Of a stretch of 64,000 bases of DNA, positions 34,848-43,089 are shown piece by piece. The DNA comes from Burkholderiales bacterium (GTDB lineage: Bacteria; Pseudomonadota; Gammaproteobacteria; Burkholderiales; Burkholderiaceae_C): positions 1 through 64,000 of the forward strand of contig JADJCH010000012.1 of the NCBI GenBank assembly GCA_016703325.1, read 5' to 3'. Under the pieces are notes generated by a model. The model searched no databases. It saw only the letters and a program-made list of their open reading frames with translations, and had not been told where the DNA came from. Both the position numbers and the translations under genes were made by a program. How positions within the stretch are numbered: position 1 is the stretch's first letter; the number at the start of each line of letters is the position of its first letter.

Positions 34848-35369
34848 TCAGTCGTCACTTTCCAGCAGCGCGCGGATCAACTGCAGTTCGCGGCGCAGTT
34901 GAGCAGGCTCCCATCTGGAAGACTCCTCTGGGGTCTGCTCGGCCGGGTGAGCCAGGCCGTGGGTGGCTTCGGAACCGCCGCCGACATCCCCTTCAAGAGC
35001 TGCCAGGGTGAACGGCTGGGGCATCTCGTCTGCCTCCTCCGGGTCAGCCACAACGGCCAGCAGTCCCACGGCGCCACCCGGCTCGTCACTTCCATGACCC
35101 GGCCATACCGCCGCCCCCTGCTCCGACAAACGGTTGCGCGCACCACTGATGGTGAACCCCTGCTCGTATAGAAGGTCTCGGATGCGGCGGATCAGCAGCA
35201 CCTCATGGTGCTGGTAATAACGGCGGTTGCCGCGCCGCTTCATCGGTCGCAGCTGGGTGAATTCCTGCTCCCAATACCGCAGCACATACGGCTTCACACC
35301 GCAGAGCTCACTCACCTCACCGATGGTGAAATAGCGCTTCGGCGGAATGGCCGGGAGGGAGTTTTCCAT
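34848..35369 (-). CDS. MerR-family transcriptional regulator
   Basis: A 173-residue regulator with an N-terminal winged helix-turn-helix (YFTIGEVSELCGVKPYVLRYWEQEF, then RRGNRRYYQHHEVLLIRRIRDLL). The C-terminal half is acidic, lacks the Cys residues of metal-sensing MerR proteins, and has no recognisable ligand domain. A MerR gene beside ihfA is a fixed arrangement in Burkholderiales; its target is not known to me. Confidence 0.9.
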   Translation of the reverse strand: MENSLPAIPPKRYFTIGEVSELCGVKPYVLRYWEQEFTQLRPMKRRGNRRYYQHHEVLLIRRIRDLLYEQGFTISGARNRLSEQGAAVWPGHGSDEPGGAVGLLAVVADPEEADEMPQPFTLAALEGDVGGGSEATHGLAHPAEQTPEESSRWEPAQLRRELQLIRALLESDD

Positions 35370-35403
35370 TGGAAATCAATGGGTTCTGAAGGGAACTTCA
35401 ACT

Positions 35404-35745
35404 TTACTCGAAGTCCCCTGGTGCGGGCGTCTCCCCTTGCACGACCGCCTTGAGTTTGTGGCTCGCGTGAAACGTGACCACGTTGCGAGCCCCGATCGGG
35501 ATCGCCTCGCCGGTGCGCGGATTGCGCCCCGGGCGAGGCGCCTTGCGCCGCACCTGAAAGTTGCCAAAGCCGGAGAGCTTGACCTCGTCCCCACGCACCA
35601 GCGCGTCGTGCAGGTGCTGGAAAAAGGCCTCCACCATGTCCTTCGACTCGCGCTTGTTCAGACCGAGCCGCTCGAACAGCAGCTCGGCCAGTTCGGCCTT
35701 GGTGAGCGTGGGTGTCTCGATGCTTGGAAGGATCACTCGTTCCAT
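35404..35745 (-). CDS. ihfA: Integration host factor subunit alpha
   Basis: A 113-residue HU-superfamily protein (TLTKAELAELLFERLGLNKRES, then RKAPRPGRNPRTGEAIPIGARNVVTFH with the DNA-intercalating Pro). It pairs with IhfB to bend DNA sharply. The ATG at 35745 is chosen; an ATG 12 codons earlier (35781) with a plausible ribosome site would add an unusual tail. Downstream of pheT, as in most proteobacteria. Confidence 0.94.
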   Translation of the reverse strand: MERVILPSIETPTLTKAELAELLFERLGLNKRESKDMVEAFFQHLHDALVRGDEVKLSGFGNFQVRRKAPRPGRNPRTGEAIPIGARNVVTFHASHKLKAVVQGETPAPGDFE

Positions 35746-35815
35746 CGATCCGCTGTCTCCTGTACTGGGGTCCCTTGCCATGGTCTCGATCCACTGAGGC
35801 GCGACAGGCGCCGGA

Positions 35816-38254
35816 TCAGGCACCGCGCAGGCGGGCACCGACCTGCTGGCTTGCTGCATCCACCACCGCCTTGACCACCTCATCGGAGCGGGCATCGGTC
35901 AGTGGCGCCTCGTCGTCCAGCAGCTCCAGGCGAATCGCCAGGCTGCGCTCATGCAGAGCCATCGCCGCGCTGGCCGCACTCGGCCGGTAGACGTCGAACA
36001 GCCGGGCACTGCGCAGCAGCCCCTGGGTGGGCGCCCCCAGCACGGCCGCCAGCACCGCGTCGTGGGACACCGATTCACCCACGATCAGCGCAATGTCGCG
36101 GGTGACCGCCTGCTGCCGCGGCAGCGCCTGGTAATGCGGCAAGTCGCGGTGCAAAAGCGCGGGCAGATCCAGCTCCGCCAGGATCGGCGCACCGTGGGTT
36201 TCGTAGGACTGGCACCAGCGTGGATGCAGCTCGCCGACATGGCCGACCACCGCACCGTCGAGCTCCACCGCGGCACAGCGGCCCGGGTGCATCGCCGGGT
36301 GGCTGGCGGTCACGAAGCGGGGCCGACGCGGCGCAAGCAGCGCCTCGACATCACCCTTGACGTCGTAGAAGTCCACTGCTCGCTCGCCGCGGCCCCATTG
36401 CTGAGCATCCACCGGTCCCCAGGCCAGCAGACCCAGGCGCAGTGGCTGGCTCACGCCGACCACGTCCTGCTCGCTGGTGGCCATCGCAGGGTCGCGCCGG
36501 AACACCCGGCCCAGCTCGAACACCCGCACGCGGGTCGCGCGCCGTGCCTGGTTGTGGCGCAGCACCTGCACCAGGCTGCCCACCAGGCTGGAACGCATCA
36601 CCGCCAGCGGCGCAGCGATCGGGTTGAGCAGGCGAATCGGATCGGCGTTGCCCGCCAGCTCCGTCTCCCAGCGCTCTTCGACGAAGCTGAAGTTGATTGT
36701 CTCCTGGTAGCCCAGCGTGGCGGCCAGGCGGCGCAGGGCGTACCCGCTGCGTTGCGACTCCGGTCGCACCCGCGCGGTCACCGGCGCCAGCGGCGGCACC
36801 TCCGGCAGCTGCTCGAAGCCGATGACGCGGATCACCTCTTCAATCAGATCTTCTTCAATCTGCAGGTCGAAGCGCCAGCTCGGCGGCGTCACCGTCAGTT
36901 CGCCATCGGCCTCGGCCACCTCCAGCCCCAGGCGGCGCAGCACGCTGGCACACTGGTCCTGTGTCAGTGGCATGCCGACCACCTTGGCGGCACGCGCCAC
37001 CCTCAGTCGCACCGGGGCGCGCTGCGGCAGCTGCGTGACCTGATCGTCGACCGGACCCACCGCCGTGGACGCGCCACCGCAGATCGACTGGATCAGCGCA
37101 GTGATGCGCTCGATGTGCACCACCGTCAGCGCCGCGTCCACCCCGCGCTCGAAGCGATGCCCGGCGTCGGTGGAAAAGTTGAAGCGCCGCGAGCGCCCCG
37201 CCACTGCCTCCGGCCACCAGAAGGCAGCCTCGACGTAGACGTTGCGGGTGTCGTCGCCGACCGCGGTGGCATCGCCCCCCATGATGCCGGCGAGTGACTC
37301 GACCGCCTGCTCGTCGGCGATCACCCCGACCTGCTCGTCGAGCGTGATGGTGTTGCCATTGAGCAGCTTGAGCGTCTCACCGGCCCGACCCCAGCGCACC
37401 ACCAGCCCACCCTGAATCTTGTCCAGGTCGAAGATGTGCGTCGGGCGACCGTACTCGAACATCACGTAGTTGGAGATGTCCACCAGCGCGGAGACCGACC
37501 GCTGGCCGCAGCGCGCCAGCCGGTCCACCATCCATTGCGGCGTCTTGGCAGTGGGGTCGATCCCCTGGACCACCCGGCCGGAGAAGCGGCCGCACAGGTC
37601 CGGCGCCTCGATGCGCACCGGCAATCGCTCGTCCAATGTCGGCACCACTGGCGTGATGGCCGGTGTGTGCAGAGGCGCGCCGGTGAGCGCGGACACCTCC
37701 CGGGCGATGCCGTAGACGCTCAGGCAGTGGCCCAGGTTGGGCGTGAGCTTGAGGGTGAACAGCGTGTCGTCAAGCAGCAGATGCTCGCGGATGTCCTGAC
37801 CCAGCGGTGCGTCGGCGGCCAGCTCCAGCAGGCCGCCGTGGTCCTCGGAGAGCTTGAGCTCCCTCGCCGAACAGAGCATGCCGAAGCTCTCCACGCCGCG
37901 CAGCTTGCCCTTTCCGATGACGAAGGGCTTGCCGTCTTCGCTGGGTGGCAGCTGGGCGCCCACCAGCGCCAGCGGCACGCGGATGCCCACCCGCGCGTTC
38001 GGCGCACCGCAGACGATCTGCAGCGGACCGTCCTTGCTGTGGTGGCCGGCATCCACCGTGCACACCCGCAGGCGTTCGGCGTTCGGGTGCTGCTCGGCGG
38101 TGACGATCTCGGCCACCACGATGCCGCTGGAGGGCGGAGCCACCGGGCGGAGCTCCTCCACCTCCATGCCCGCCATGGTCAGCAGATCGGCCAGTGCCGC
38201 GGTGCTCAGGTCTGGGTTGCAGAACTCGCGCAACCAGGATTCAGGGAATTGCAT
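35816..38254 (-). CDS. pheT: Phenylalanine-tRNA ligase beta subunit
   Basis: An 812-residue protein with the B1-B8 architecture: N-terminal domain (MQFPESWLREFCNPDLSTAALAD), tRNA-binding OB insert (VVAEIVTAEQHPNAERLRVC), B3/B4 editing domain, B5 and a C-terminal ferredoxin-like anticodon-binding domain (TRDIALIVGESVSHD). It edits Tyr mischarging and binds tRNA-Phe. 81 bp separate it from pheS. Confidence 0.97.
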   Translation of the reverse strand: MQFPESWLREFCNPDLSTAALADLLTMAGMEVEELRPVAPPSSGIVVAEIVTAEQHPNAERLRVCTVDAGHHSKDGPLQIVCGAPNARVGIRVPLALVGAQLPPSEDGKPFVIGKGKLRGVESFGMLCSARELKLSEDHGGLLELAADAPLGQDIREHLLLDDTLFTLKLTPNLGHCLSVYGIAREVSALTGAPLHTPAITPVVPTLDERLPVRIEAPDLCGRFSGRVVQGIDPTAKTPQWMVDRLARCGQRSVSALVDISNYVMFEYGRPTHIFDLDKIQGGLVVRWGRAGETLKLLNGNTITLDEQVGVIADEQAVESLAGIMGGDATAVGDDTRNVYVEAAFWWPEAVAGRSRRFNFSTDAGHRFERGVDAALTVVHIERITALIQSICGGASTAVGPVDDQVTQLPQRAPVRLRVARAAKVVGMPLTQDQCASVLRRLGLEVAEADGELTVTPPSWRFDLQIEEDLIEEVIRVIGFEQLPEVPPLAPVTARVRPESQRSGYALRRLAATLGYQETINFSFVEERWETELAGNADPIRLLNPIAAPLAVMRSSLVGSLVQVLRHNQARRATRVRVFELGRVFRRDPAMATSEQDVVGVSQPLRLGLLAWGPVDAQQWGRGERAVDFYDVKGDVEALLAPRRPRFVTASHPAMHPGRCAAVELDGAVVGHVGELHPRWCQSYETHGAPILAELDLPALLHRDLPHYQALPRQQAVTRDIALIVGESVSHDAVLAAVLGAPTQGLLRSARLFDVYRPSAASAAMALHERSLAIRLELLDDEAPLTDARSDEVVKAVVDAASQQVGARLRGA

Positions 38255-38335
38255 GTCTCGATTCCGGACGCCCTTGCGGGCCGCAGTCGGTGGGCCAGGA
38301 GGTGGCCGGGTCTGCCCGCCCCCTCTGGCGCGGGG

Positions 38336-39379
38336 TCACTGGAACTGGCTGAGGAAGCGCAGGTCGCCGTCGAAGAACAGGCGCAGGTCGTTGACGCCAT
38401 AGCGCAGCATGGTCAGCCGGTCCGGACCCATGCCGAAGGCGAAGCCGATGTAGCGCTCCGGGTCCAGCCCGAAGTTGCGCACCACGTTCGGATGCACCTG
38501 GCCGGAGCCGGCCACTTCCAGCCAGCGGCCCTTCAGCGGCCCTTGGGCGAAGGCGATGTCCACCTCGGCCGACGGTTCGGTGAAGGGGAAAAACGACGGG
38601 CGGAAGCGCAGCTGCAGGTCGTCGGTCTCGAAGAAGGTCCGGAAGAAGTCGCTGAACACCGCCTTCAGATCCTTGAAGGACACGTTCTCGCCGATCCACA
38701 GGCCTTCGCACTGGTGGAACATTGGCGAGTGGGTGGCATCGCTGTCGACCCGGTAGGTGCGGCCCGGGGCGATCACACGGATCTCCGGCAGTGGATCCGT
38801 TGCGGCATGGGTGGCCGCGTGCTGCCGGGCATAGCGAACCTGCATCGGCGAGGTGTGTGGGCGAAGGCACAGCGGGCGGCCGGCCTCGTCCTGCATGTCC
38901 ACGTAGAAGGTGTCCTGCATCGAACGCGCCGGATGGTTCTCCGGGTTGTTCAGTGCGGTAAAGCTGTACCAGTCGGTCTCGATTTCGGGGCCGTCGGCCA
39001 CGTCAAAACCCATCGAGCCGAAGATCTGCTCGATGCGCTCCAAGGTGCGCGACACTGGATGCAAGCCACCTTGCCCCGCCTGGCGGCCCGGCAGCGTGAC
39101 GTCCAGCGCCTCGGCACGCAGCTGCGCTTCGAGCTGAGCCTCAGCCAATGCCTGGCGTCGCTCGGTCAGCGCGGACTCGATGTACCGCTTGGTCTCGTTG
39201 ATCGCCGCGCCGCGGGTCTTCTTTTCTTCAGCGCTGAGCGCGGCCATGCCCTTGAGCAGCTCGGTCACTCGGCCTGACTTGCCGGTGTAACGGGCCTTGG
39301 CGTCTTCCAGTTGCGCGGGCGTGCCGGCGGCAGCAAAGTCTGCCACCGCGGCCTGCACCAGTTCTTCGAGATCGTTCAT
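38336..39379 (-). CDS. pheS: Phenylalanine-tRNA ligase alpha subunit
   Basis: A 347-residue class II synthetase catalytic subunit. An N-terminal coiled coil precedes motif 2 (HQCEGLWIGENVSF) and motif 3 (GFAFGMGPDRLTMLRYG). ATG 39379 is preferred over the adjacent GTG at 39382. It is separated from rplT by 92 bp containing an intrinsic terminator that would act as an attenuator; no Phe-rich leader peptide is convincing there. Confidence 0.97.
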   Translation of the reverse strand: MNDLEELVQAAVADFAAAGTPAQLEDAKARYTGKSGRVTELLKGMAALSAEEKKTRGAAINETKRYIESALTERRQALAEAQLEAQLRAEALDVTLPGRQAGQGGLHPVSRTLERIEQIFGSMGFDVADGPEIETDWYSFTALNNPENHPARSMQDTFYVDMQDEAGRPLCLRPHTSPMQVRYARQHAATHAATDPLPEIRVIAPGRTYRVDSDATHSPMFHQCEGLWIGENVSFKDLKAVFSDFFRTFFETDDLQLRFRPSFFPFTEPSAEVDIAFAQGPLKGRWLEVAGSGQVHPNVVRNFGLDPERYIGFAFGMGPDRLTMLRYGVNDLRLFFDGDLRFLSQFQ

Positions 39380-39394
39380 CACGCGACTTGGTCA

Positions 39395-39428
39395 GAAAGA
39401 AAAAAGGCCGCCCACAGGTGACGGCCTT
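39395..39428 (-). terminator. Intrinsic terminator between rplT and pheS
   Basis: Read leftward: AAGGCCG-N11-CGGCCTT then TTTTCTTTC. A second hairpin (GAAGCCG-GTTT-CGGCTTC, 39439-39456) precedes it. Partial termination here would set the ratio of ribosomal-protein to synthetase transcripts. Confidence 0.7.
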
Positions 39429-39471
39429 CGAGGGTCGCGAAGCCGAAACCGGCTTCAACGACAACCCTTAC

Positions 39472-39828
39472 TCAAGCAAGCTGGGCCTTCACCTTGTCCA
39501 CGATGCTGCCGAAGGCAGCCGGGTCGTGTACGGCCAGATCGGCGAGCACCTTGCGATCCACTTCGATCTGGGCCTTCTTCAGACCCGCCATGAAGCGGCT
39601 GTAGGTCAGGCCGAGCGAACGGGAGGCGGCATTGATCCGTGCAATCCAGAGACGGCGGAACTCACGCTTCTTGGCACGACGGTCACGGTAGGCGTACTGT
39701 CCCGCCTTCATCACCGCCTGTTTGGCGATGCGATAGACGTTCTTGCGACGACCACGGTAGCCCTTGGCCAGGGCCAGGACCTTCTTGTGACGGGCATGGG
39801 CGGTGACACCACGTTTGACGCGAGGCAT
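39472..39828 (-). CDS. rplT: 50S ribosomal protein L20
   Basis: A 118-residue protein, starting MPRVKRGVTAHARHKKVLAL and complete. It binds 23S rRNA early in large-subunit assembly and, in E. coli, represses rpmI-rplT translation by binding the rpmI leader. AAGGAG lies 7 bases before the ATG. 25 bp after rpmI. Confidence 0.98.
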   Translation of the reverse strand: MPRVKRGVTAHARHKKVLALAKGYRGRRKNVYRIAKQAVMKAGQYAYRDRRAKKREFRRLWIARINAASRSLGLTYSRFMAGLKKAQIEVDRKVLADLAVHDPAAFGSIVDKVKAQLA

Positions 39829-39853
39829 GTCTTACTCCTTCGTTACGTGATGA

Positions 39854-40057
39854 TCACAGACCGGCGAAAGGCAGCATTTGCGCGATGTGACCCATGTTGG
39901 TCTCATGCACATTGACTGCACCCCGCAGGTGGCGCTTGTTCTTGGTGGTCTTCTTCGTCAGGATGTGACGCTTGAAGGCCTGGGCACGCTTGACCGTGCC
40001 ACCCGGACGCACGCGAAAACGCTTCTTCGCGCTGCTCTTGGTCTTCATCTTGGGCAT
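39854..40057 (-). CDS. rpmI: 50S ribosomal protein L35
   Basis: A 67-residue basic protein starting MPKMKTKSSAKKRFRVRPGG. The 160-bp gap to infC includes a GTGGCGG-TTTGGTCG-CCGCCAC hairpin and a perfect TTGACA without a good -10. In E. coli this leader binds L20 for translational repression, so the hairpin is a candidate for the same control; this is inference. Confidence 0.97.
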   Translation of the reverse strand: MPKMKTKSSAKKRFRVRPGGTVKRAQAFKRHILTKKTTKNKRHLRGAVNVHETNMGHIAQMLPFAGL

Positions 40058-40217
40058 GACTGCTCCTTCTCGTAAGTTCCCGTCCGGCGCCGCAAACGAG
40101 CTTCGCGGACTTTCATGAGCCGACGGGCACCGGGCCGTGGCGGCGACCAAACCGCCACAACCTCGTTCTGTCAAAACCTGGGGCCACGGCCTTTGCATTT
40201 GCAGACCCGCCCCACCG

Positions 40218-40766
40218 TCACTTCTTCTTTTTCGGACCCAGCACCATGATCATCTGGCGCCCTTCCAGCTTGGGCATGTGCTCGACCAGGGACACATCCG
40301 CCAACTCATCGCGAATGCGCTCCAGCAAGCGCATGCCGATGTCCTGGTGGGTGATTTCCCGGCCCCGGAACCGCAGCGTGACCTTGCCCTTGTCGCCCTC
40401 TTCCAGAAAGCGCCGAAGGTTGCGCATCTTGATGTTGTAGTCACCCTCGTCCGTTCCCGGACGGAACTTGACTTCCTTGACATCAATGACGTGCTGCTTG
40501 GCTTTCGCCTCTGCCGCCTTCTTCTGCTCCTGGTACTTGAACTTGCCGTAGTCCATCAACCGGCAAACCGGCGGCTGAGCAGTCGGGGCAATTTCCACCA
40601 GGTCCACATCGTGCTCCGCGGACATGCGCAGTGCGTCCTGGATGCTGACAATGCCCAGCGGCTCGTTCTCAGGCCCGTTCAGGCGAACTTCCAGGGCAGT
40701 GATTTCGCGATTCAGGCGGTGCTTGCGCTCGGCATTTGGAATCCGGCGATCAAGAAAGGTAGCGAT
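40218..40766 (-). CDS. infC: Translation initiation factor IF-3 with ATC start codon
   Basis: A 182-residue factor (N-domain RLNREITALEVRLNGPENEPLG; C-domain EVKFRPGTDEGDYNIKMRNLRRFLEEGDK). The start is read as ATC at 40766 (ATC GCT ACC TTT CTT) with a strong GGAGGA 9 bases upstream. No ATG or GTG occurs in a sensible place. IF-3 rejects non-canonical start codons, so AUU/AUC starts give negative autoregulation, as in E. coli infC. 71 bp after thrS. Confidence 0.95.
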   Translation of the reverse strand: MATFLDRRIPNAERKHRLNREITALEVRLNGPENEPLGIVSIQDALRMSAEHDVDLVEIAPTAQPPVCRLMDYGKFKYQEQKKAAEAKAKQHVIDVKEVKFRPGTDEGDYNIKMRNLRRFLEEGDKGKVTLRFRGREITHQDIGMRLLERIRDELADVSLVEHMPKLEGRQMIMVLGPKKKK

Positions 40767-40837
40767 GGTCTGAGTCCTCCAGGGCCAGGGCCCGATGTTC
40801 AATGACACGCGCCCTGGAAAAACCAGACCTCCGACCC

Positions 40838-42760
40838 TCAACCCCCACGGGAAACGAGTTCGGCAGCCAGCTTCTGGGAGAAGGCCTCCAGGCCCATCAC
40901 CCCCAGATCCTGATTGCCCCGGGCGCGCACCGCAACGGCCCCAGAAACCCTCTCCTTGTCACCGACAACGAGCAGGTACGGAACCTTCTGCAAAGAATGC
41001 TCGCGTATTTTATACGTGATTTTCTCGTTGCGCAAATCACACAGGACCCTAAGTCCTTGTTTTTGCAGCGATTTGGCGACATCCCTGGCGTAGTCGGCCT
41101 GGCCGTCGGTGATGTTGAGCACCGCCACCTGCGTCGGCGCCAGCCAGGTGGGCAGCGCTCCGGCATGTTCCTCGATCAGGATGCCGATGAACCGCTCCAG
41201 GCTGCCCAGGATGGCCCGGTGCAGCATCACCGGGCGGTGACGTTGCCCATCTTCGCCGACGAAGTCCGCATCCAGTCGCTCAGGCAGGTTGGGGTCCACC
41301 TGAATGGTGCCGCACTGCCAGGGGCGCCCGAGCGCGTCCTTGAGGGTGTATTCGATCTTCGGACCGTAGAAGGCCCCCTCGCCGGGAAGGTACTCGAATT
41401 CGCAGCCGGCAGCTTTCAAGCCTTCTGCGAGCGCGGCTTCAGCCTTGTCCCAGCTCTCGTCGGTGCCGATGCGCTTCTCCGGCCGGGTGGACAGTTTGTA
41501 GATGATGTCGGTGAAACCGAAATCCGCATAAACCTTCTTCAGCAGCGCAGTGAAGGCAGCCACTTCCACCTGGATCATGTCCTCGGTGCAGAAGATGTGG
41601 CCGTCGTCCTGCGTGAAACCGCGCACCCGCATGATGCCGTGCAGGCCACCGGTGGGCTCGTTGCGGTGACAGGCGCCGAACTCGCCGTAACGCAGCGGCA
41701 GGTCGCGATAGCTCTTGATGCCTTGTTTGAAGATCAGGATGTGGCCGGGACAGTTCATCGGTTTGAGCGCGTAGTCGCGCTTTTCCGACTCGGTGGTGAA
41801 CATGTTCTCCCGGTACTTGTCCCAGTGGCCGGTCTTCTCCCACAAGCTCTTGTCGAGGATCTGCGGGCCCTTGACCTCCAGGTAGCCGTTCTCGCGGTAG
41901 ACGCGGCGCATGTACTGCTCCACCTCCTGCCAGACGGTCCAGCCCTTCGGGTGCCAGAAGACCGTGCCGGGCGAGTGCTCATCGATGTGGAACAGATCCA
42001 GCTCCCGACCGAGCTTGCGGTGGTCGCGCTTCTCGGCCTCCTCCAGCATCGTCAGATAGTTCTGCAGGTCGTCCTTGCTGGCCCAGGCGGTGCCATAGAC
42101 GCGCTGGAGCATCTCGTTGCGGTGGTCACCGCGCCAGTAGGCGCCGGCCACCTTCATCAGCTTGAAGAACTTCAGCTTGCCGGTGCTGGGCACGTGCGGG
42201 CCGCGACACAGGTCGGTGAACCGGCCCTCGGCATAGAGCGACACGTCCTGATCGGCCGGGATGCCCGCGATGATCTCGGCCTTGTAGGTCTCGCCAATGG
42301 ACCTGAAGTAGGCCACCGCCTCGTCGCGAGGCACGACCGTGCGCACTACCTTCTCGTCCTTGTTGGCCAACTCGGTCATCTTCTTCTCGATGGCCGTCAG
42401 ATCGTCGGGCGTAAACGGTCGCTTGTACGAGAAGTCGTAATAAAAGCCGTGTTCGATGGTCGGACCGATGGTGACCTGGGCGTCAGGGAACAGCTCCTTG
42501 ACCGCATAGGCCAGCAGGTGCGCCGTCGAGTGGCGGATGATGTCCAGCCCGTCGGCATCCTTGGCGGTGATGATCGCCAGCGCGGTATCCGCATCGATGC
42601 GGTGGCTGGTGTCAACCAGACGAGCGCCTCCACCCGAACCGACGCGCCCTGCGAGCGCGGCCTTGGCCAGACCGGAACCGATCGATGCAGCCACTTCGGC
42701 CACGGTAACCGGGCCGTCGAACTCCCGGCGCGAACCGTCGGGCAATTGGATGGAGATCAT
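40838..42760 (-). CDS. thrS: Threonine-tRNA ligase
   Basis: A 640-residue class II synthetase: TGS domain (MISIQLPDGSRREFDGPVTV), N2 editing domain (HSTAHLLAYAVKELFPDAQ), catalytic core with motif 2 (RYGEFGACHRNEPTGGLHGI) and motif 3 (HRAILGSLERFIGILIEEHAG), and C-terminal anticodon domain. ATG 42760 with AGGA upstream is chosen. In front of it lie a Thr-rich 16-codon leader and an intrinsic terminator, so expression is probably governed by threonyl-tRNA supply through attenuation. First gene of thrS-infC-rpmI-rplT-pheST. Confidence 0.97.
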   Translation of the reverse strand: MISIQLPDGSRREFDGPVTVAEVAASIGSGLAKAALAGRVGSGGGARLVDTSHRIDADTALAIITAKDADGLDIIRHSTAHLLAYAVKELFPDAQVTIGPTIEHGFYYDFSYKRPFTPDDLTAIEKKMTELANKDEKVVRTVVPRDEAVAYFRSIGETYKAEIIAGIPADQDVSLYAEGRFTDLCRGPHVPSTGKLKFFKLMKVAGAYWRGDHRNEMLQRVYGTAWASKDDLQNYLTMLEEAEKRDHRKLGRELDLFHIDEHSPGTVFWHPKGWTVWQEVEQYMRRVYRENGYLEVKGPQILDKSLWEKTGHWDKYRENMFTTESEKRDYALKPMNCPGHILIFKQGIKSYRDLPLRYGEFGACHRNEPTGGLHGIMRVRGFTQDDGHIFCTEDMIQVEVAAFTALLKKVYADFGFTDIIYKLSTRPEKRIGTDESWDKAEAALAEGLKAAGCEFEYLPGEGAFYGPKIEYTLKDALGRPWQCGTIQVDPNLPERLDADFVGEDGQRHRPVMLHRAILGSLERFIGILIEEHAGALPTWLAPTQVAVLNITDGQADYARDVAKSLQKQGLRVLCDLRNEKITYKIREHSLQKVPYLLVVGDKERVSGAVAVRARGNQDLGVMGLEAFSQKLAAELVSRGG

Positions 42761-42802
42761 GGGGAGTCCTCTGAGTGCAGCCTGCACCGGCCGCTGAACA
42801 GG

Positions 42803-42832
42803 CAAGAAAAAAGCGCGGAACCGGCCGCGCTT
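42803..42832 (-). terminator. Attenuator terminator in the thrS leader
   Basis: Read leftward: AAGCGCGG-CCGGTT-CCGCGCTT with a six-T run, 43-70 bp before the thrS ATG and after the leader peptide stop. Its 5' arm segment GCGGCCGG can instead pair with TCGGCCGC at 42863-42870 just downstream of the leader stop, forming an antiterminator of 7 pairs plus a G-T. Confidence 0.8.
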
Positions 42833-42874
42833 GTCTCTGGAGAAAGGAAATGAGCGAGAACGGCGGCCGACCGA

Positions 42875-42925
42875 CTAGACCTCGGTGGAGGTGGTAAAGG
42901 GGGCGGTGCTCGTTCGCGGTGTCAT
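42875..42925 (-). CDS. Threonine-rich leader peptide of thrS
   Basis: A 16-codon ORF, MTPRTSTAPFTTSTEV, ending TAG. Six of sixteen residues are Thr (positions 2, 5, 7, 11, 12, 14), including an adjacent pair, encoded ACA, ACG and ACC. An AAAGG lies about 10 bases upstream. The last Thr codon region (ACCGA) can pair with TCGGT right after the stop; a ribosome stalled on Thr codons would block this and free TCGGTCGGCCGC to form the antiterminator. This is the classical biosynthetic-operon attenuation logic, here placed before a synthetase gene. It lies between the aceA terminator and thrS. Confidence 0.75.
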   Translation of the reverse strand: MTPRTSTAPFTTSTEV

Positions 42926-42982
42926 AACCGGGTTGCCTTTCTCGTCCTTGCTCGTTGATCGATGCCACCATTTTAGGGACTC

Positions 42983-43012
42983 TGAAAATGGAAAGCCCGG
43001 CCGAAGCCGGGC
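42983..43012 (-). terminator. Terminator after aceA
   Basis: Read leftward: GCCCGGC-TTCG-GCCGGGC followed by TTTCCATTTTC. A 7-bp GC stem with a TTCG tetraloop and T-rich tail, 78 bp past the aceA stop; it isolates aceA from the thrS leader. Confidence 0.85.
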
Positions 43013-43089
43013 ATTGTGCTCGGGACGCAGGCCAAACGCTGCGCCCAGCGAGGATCGACCGTCGGATCCGGCAGCCGATCGCAGCTCGA

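Noticed and set aside
39383..39471. Phe leader peptide before pheS
   Set aside because: Phe codons occur only in the terminator T-run frame and no start with a ribosome site precedes them.
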